This document shows positions 4,961-7,016 of a stretch of 7,016 nucleotides of DNA, piece by piece. The DNA comes from Myxococcales bacterium. GTDB lineage: Bacteria; Myxococcota_C; UBA6777. The DNA lies in the NCBI GenBank assembly GCA_027005175.1, contig JALTMC010000165.1, forward strand, positions 1-7,016. Direction: 5' to 3'. The notes beneath the pieces are model-generated. The model was not told the origin of the DNA. It saw only the letters and a list, made by a program, of their open reading frames with translations, and did no database searches. The translations under genes were made by a program, and so were the position numbers. The stretch's first letter is position 1; each line of letters begins with the position of its first letter.

Positions 4961-6606
4961 TTTAAAGCCTCTCCACTCCACAACTCCTGCTCTCGAAACA
5001 AAACAACGGCACCCAATACAATCGAGAGAAGAGCAAGAAATCTATCCCAAAGAGATGCTGCCCCCCCCTCCATTCTTGAGCTTTGATGAGCATCTGAGCC
5101 TGAATGTTTTCTGCGATGAACAACCTTCTCTCTTGGGCTTTGATGAGTCGCTGAGCCGGAACGCCCTCTGCGGTGAGTCACCTTCTTAAAAGCATTCTGT
5201 GTTGCATGATTTGTGCTCACTCCTTTTTTTCTGAGGAGAGAAGATGGTTTCAAGCGTAGATAGATCCAAGGAGAGTTCGAGCGAATCGCACCCTGTTCAC
5301 CGTTTGCACCATCTCGAACAGAGAGAAGAATAGGCAGCCAATGATGAGTTGAAATACCTAGCCGTGGCTCTCGCTTGCGACGTAACAAAACGGTCCAAGA
5401 GCCCTCTCGCCAAACAGCGTTGGCCTGAAACGTTGGAGTAGACGATTGGATTTTCTGAAACCCGCGTGAGGTCCAGGACTCCAATCCCAAAGAAGACTGC
5501 CATCTCCAAACCCGAAGCGGCTCATGAGCAGAACCATACAACCCTGCCAGTGTTGTGTGAGAAGCAAATGGTTTCTTGGGAAGAGTGTTAAAGCGGCCTC
5601 GTCGATGTGCAAGACGTTGAAGCTGTAAAGAGTCTAGAAAAGGATGACTTGGCCCCGTTGGATCAGGCCAACGAATCCACAAAGCGACCTCTGTCTTGCT
5701 CCAGATGGCTCGAAACTGTGCAACTTTATCCCGGTATGGAGGGAGCTCTGTTTTTTTTGGAAGACCTACTGTTTGTCCCACTAACTTTACCTCTAGCGCA
5801 GGTAGCTTCCCCCAAAGAGAATCGTGAGAAAGAGAGGGTATCTTTTTTTGAAACGGAGCATTGAGCCGATAAGGAGTTGGGGAAGGCTTCTTCCTCGAAC
5901 CCTTCGAAAGGGCCGAGATATAGTGCGCCAAGTCCCAACGTTCTTGAGAACGGAGAAGCTTTTGATAGCCACCCATTGGGGTGTCATGGAGACCACCAGA
6001 GATTCGAAAGAAAATAGCTTGAGGGGACGAGCCCCCCTTAAACGAAGCTCGGTTCGTAAAATCAGGAGCTTTGTGAATATGCCCCCACTCATAATTGAGA
6101 GTGGTCAGGATCTCACCATCACCCCGTCCGGTATAACCGTGACACATAAAACACTTTGCTTGGGTAAACAAAGCTTTACCTCGAACTCGATCCCCCGGAG
6201 ACTTAGGGACCGAGAATGGGACTCTCTGCTCTTTCCCAAAACGAGGAGAGAGCGACTTAAGATAAGTCACAAGAGCCCAGATCTTTGCGGAAGAAAGAGC
6301 CCCCTTCCAAGGGGGCATACTTGTTCCCGGAACGCCAACACTAATAGTCCGGTAGATATCCTGGTCTGTTGGTAGCTGGCCAAAAGGTGTGGAGCGCAAC
6401 TTGTAACGAGCCTTCACAAAATTCAGAGGACGAGGAATAAGAGAAGCAGCAAGGGGTCCATTCCCTTGCCCACTTTTTCCGTGGCAGCTCGCACAGAGTT
6501 GTTGGTACAACATCTTGCCGTTGGGCTTCCCAAACGCACAAAGTGGCCAAAGCAGTACGGCACCAAGAAACCAACCGAATATCAGACGCATGGCATTCAT
6601 ACCCAT
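4957..6606 (-). CDS. Diheme cytochrome c fused to an EB_dh-type (ethylbenzene dehydrogenase gamma-like) domain, C-terminal TM anchor
   Basis: A 549-residue exported protein starting at ATG 6606, two bases after the upstream stop; ATG 6600 and 6591 are alternatives. A signal peptide (about 1-26, ending CAFG) precedes two cytochrome c domains: CASCH 38-42 with axial Met97 (TSMPPW), and CFMCH 152-156 with likely axial Met211 (TPMGGY). Residues about 262-452 resemble the EB_dh family, the haem b-binding gamma subunit fold of ethylbenzene dehydrogenase and related DMSO-reductase-family enzymes. Cues are VALWIRWPDP (307-316), PLRVWRW (363-369), EGSWTVLLRR (401-410), LLSVRDGANGEQG (427-439) and a final WIYLRL. 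The known relatives use Met and Lys as haem b ligands, but there is no Met between 212 and 511 here. A 19-residue tandem repeat (475-512) and a TM helix (about 522-538) close the protein. Likely a membrane-tethered electron-transfer subunit; no molybdenum partner is visible. Confidence 0.87.
   Translation of the reverse strand: MGMNAMRLIFGWFLGAVLLWPLCAFGKPNGKMLYQQLCASCHGKSGQGNGPLAASLIPRPLNFVKARYKLRSTPFGQLPTDQDIYRTISVGVPGTSMPPWKGALSSAKIWALVTYLKSLSPRFGKEQRVPFSVPKSPGDRVRGKALFTQAKCFMCHGYTGRGDGEILTTLNYEWGHIHKAPDFTNRASFKGGSSPQAIFFRISGGLHDTPMGGYQKLLRSQERWDLAHYISALSKGSRKKPSPTPYRLNAPFQKKIPSLSHDSLWGKLPALEVKLVGQTVGLPKKTELPPYRDKVAQFRAIWSKTEVALWIRWPDPTGPSHPFLDSLQLQRLAHRRGRFNTLPKKPFASHTTLAGLYGSAHEPLRVWRWQSSLGLESWTSRGFQKIQSSTPTFQANAVWREGSWTVLLRRKREPRLGISTHHWLPILLSVRDGANGEQGAIRSNSPWIYLRLKPSSLLRKKGVSTNHATQNAFKKVTHRRGRSGSATHQSPREKVVHRRKHSGSDAHQSSRMEGGAASLWDRFLALLSIVLGAVVLFREQELWSGEALK
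5061..5068 (-). other. G8 homopolymer in the diheme-EB_dh gene, possible slippage site
   Basis: Eight C on the plus strand read as G8 on the coding strand (codons around Glu-Gly-Gly-Ala, residues 513-516), immediately before the C-terminal TM helix. Loss of one G would replace the TM segment with another sequence ending near the normal stop. Gain of one G would meet a TAG within about 10 codons. Whether the tract varies cannot be seen from one sequence. Confidence 0.5.
5076..5189 (-). repeat. 57-bp in-frame tandem duplication
   Basis: Two 57-base units (about 5076-5132 and 5133-5189; phase arbitrary) share CTTTGATGAG at 5081 and 5138 and most of the following sequence, with scattered substitutions. 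They encode the 19-residue repeats KVTHRRGRSGSATHQSPRE and KVVHRRKHSGSDAHQSSRM (residues 475-493 and 494-512), a His/Arg/Ser-rich stalk between the EB_dh-type domain and the TM anchor. Confidence 0.85.
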
Positions 6607-6608
6607 CT

Positions 6609-7016
6609 CTATTTTTTGCGAAGTCGAAATTTAACTTTCGTTGTCTTCCCTTTTTTTACAACGACCTGAATAGACTTACTTCGAAGCTTTGGACTCCAGG
6701 TTGTTAAGGTGTACTTTCCGGGAGGTACATTGGTCAGTTTGAAAGCTCCACGACGGTTCGTTTTTGCATACTTTTTGGAACGTAGAACAACGACATAAGC
6801 TTCCATTTCAGCATGAACATTACAAAGCTGAACGTACGAGCAAAGCACCTTCTTACACTTGTTAAAGGTGTAGTTTTTATGCTTTCCGTTTCCGAAAGTA
6901 CCTAAGTTGTACTTCTCGTTGTCTGGGCTAAAAACATTGTGACGAACACTGTCACTGTTCAAAAACTTAACAGTGGTTCCTGGACGCACAATCAGAAAAA
7001 ATGGCTTGAACTGCAT
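6609..7016 (-). CDS. Cupredoxin-like protein with C-terminal carboxypeptidase-regulatory-like domain, 5' end probably outside the window
   Basis: 135 residues are visible, beginning with an ATG exactly at the window edge. There is no signal peptide, and the sequence starts in mid-domain (FKPFFLIVRPGTTVKFLNSD), so the true start probably lies beyond 7016. Residues 1-80 fit the cupredoxin family often named methylamine-utilisation or plastocyanin-like protein: HNVFS after a Ser-Asp-Ser-Val-Arg turn (His26), LGTFG, then CNVHAEM (Cys65, His68, Met71). His26, Cys65, His68 and Met71 make a plausible type 1 copper site, with the C-x2-H-x2-M spacing of this family. Residues about 81-135 (TNRRGAFKLTNVPPGKYTLT, then TTW and a Lys-rich strand) are a small beta-sandwich as in carboxypeptidase regulatory-like domains. 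Two extra Cys (54, 59) in the loop before the copper site are unusual and could form a disulfide. It is the first visible gene of the operon, two bases before the diheme gene, and is probably a copper-based electron carrier. Confidence 0.85.
   Translation of the reverse strand: MQFKPFFLIVRPGTTVKFLNSDSVRHNVFSPDNEKYNLGTFGNGKHKNYTFNKCKKVLCSYVQLCNVHAEMEAYVVVLRSKKYAKTNRRGAFKLTNVPPGKYTLTTWSPKLRSKSIQVVVKKGKTTKVKFRLRKK

Noticed and set aside
5824-6375. A 183-codon open frame on the plus strand
   Set aside because: It lies opposite the diheme cytochrome gene, whose CXXCH motifs, signal peptide and operon spacing are clear. The plus-strand peptide is Arg/Ser-rich with no domain features.

Overview
The window looks like a chromosomal segment from a Gram-negative, respiring bacterium with many periplasmic c-type cytochromes and moderate GC content. 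The cytochrome style (Lys/Ser-rich proteins, several CXXCH motifs, an ethylbenzene-dehydrogenase-type domain) would fit a deltaproteobacterial-like lineage (Myxococcota, Bdellovibrionota, SAR324 or similar). That is a guess from style; nothing in the window fixes the taxon.

Layout. (1) Left edge, minus strand: the first 48 codons of a membrane-anchored protein that runs out of the window, with a good ribosome site. (2) About 790 bases follow with no confident gene. They hold a possible frameshifted ORF remnant and an imperfect direct duplication (624-726 and 746-833). (3) Plus strand, 938-1650: three tightly packed small membrane proteins (SHOCT-domain, DUF2933-like with a His-rich tail, DUF5676-like). 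This is a set often found beside heavy-metal efflux genes. (4) Plus strand, 1933-2733: a two-TM protein ending in an AlbA_2/Schlafen-type domain. (5) A long inverted repeat at 2812-2855 separates it from the convergent minus-strand genes. (6) Minus strand, 7016 to 2910: a four-gene operon with junctions of +2, -4 and about +5 or -4 bases. In order of transcription it encodes a cupredoxin-like protein with a C-terminal carboxypeptidase-regulatory-like domain (5' end outside the window), a diheme cytochrome c fused to an EB_dh-type domain with a C-terminal TM anchor, a tetraheme cytochrome c, and a monoheme cytochrome c with a Lys-rich linker and a C-terminal TM anchor.

How the genes may work together. 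The minus-strand operon encodes seven CXXCH haem sites, one possible haem b domain and one possible copper site, all predicted to be exported and two of them tethered. It is best read as an extracytoplasmic electron-transfer module whose membrane or catalytic partner may lie upstream, beyond position 7016. No terminal reductase or quinol oxidase is visible here, so the donor and acceptor are unknown. The most notable point is a recurring pattern of unusual haem ligation: Met replaced by Cys in the monoheme protein, Met replaced by Glu at the last haem of the tetraheme protein, a haem-less Met-bearing half-domain at that protein's N-terminus, and no Met at all in the EB_dh-type region. The plus-strand small-protein cassette and the left-edge membrane protein may form a separate, divergently arranged metal-handling locus.
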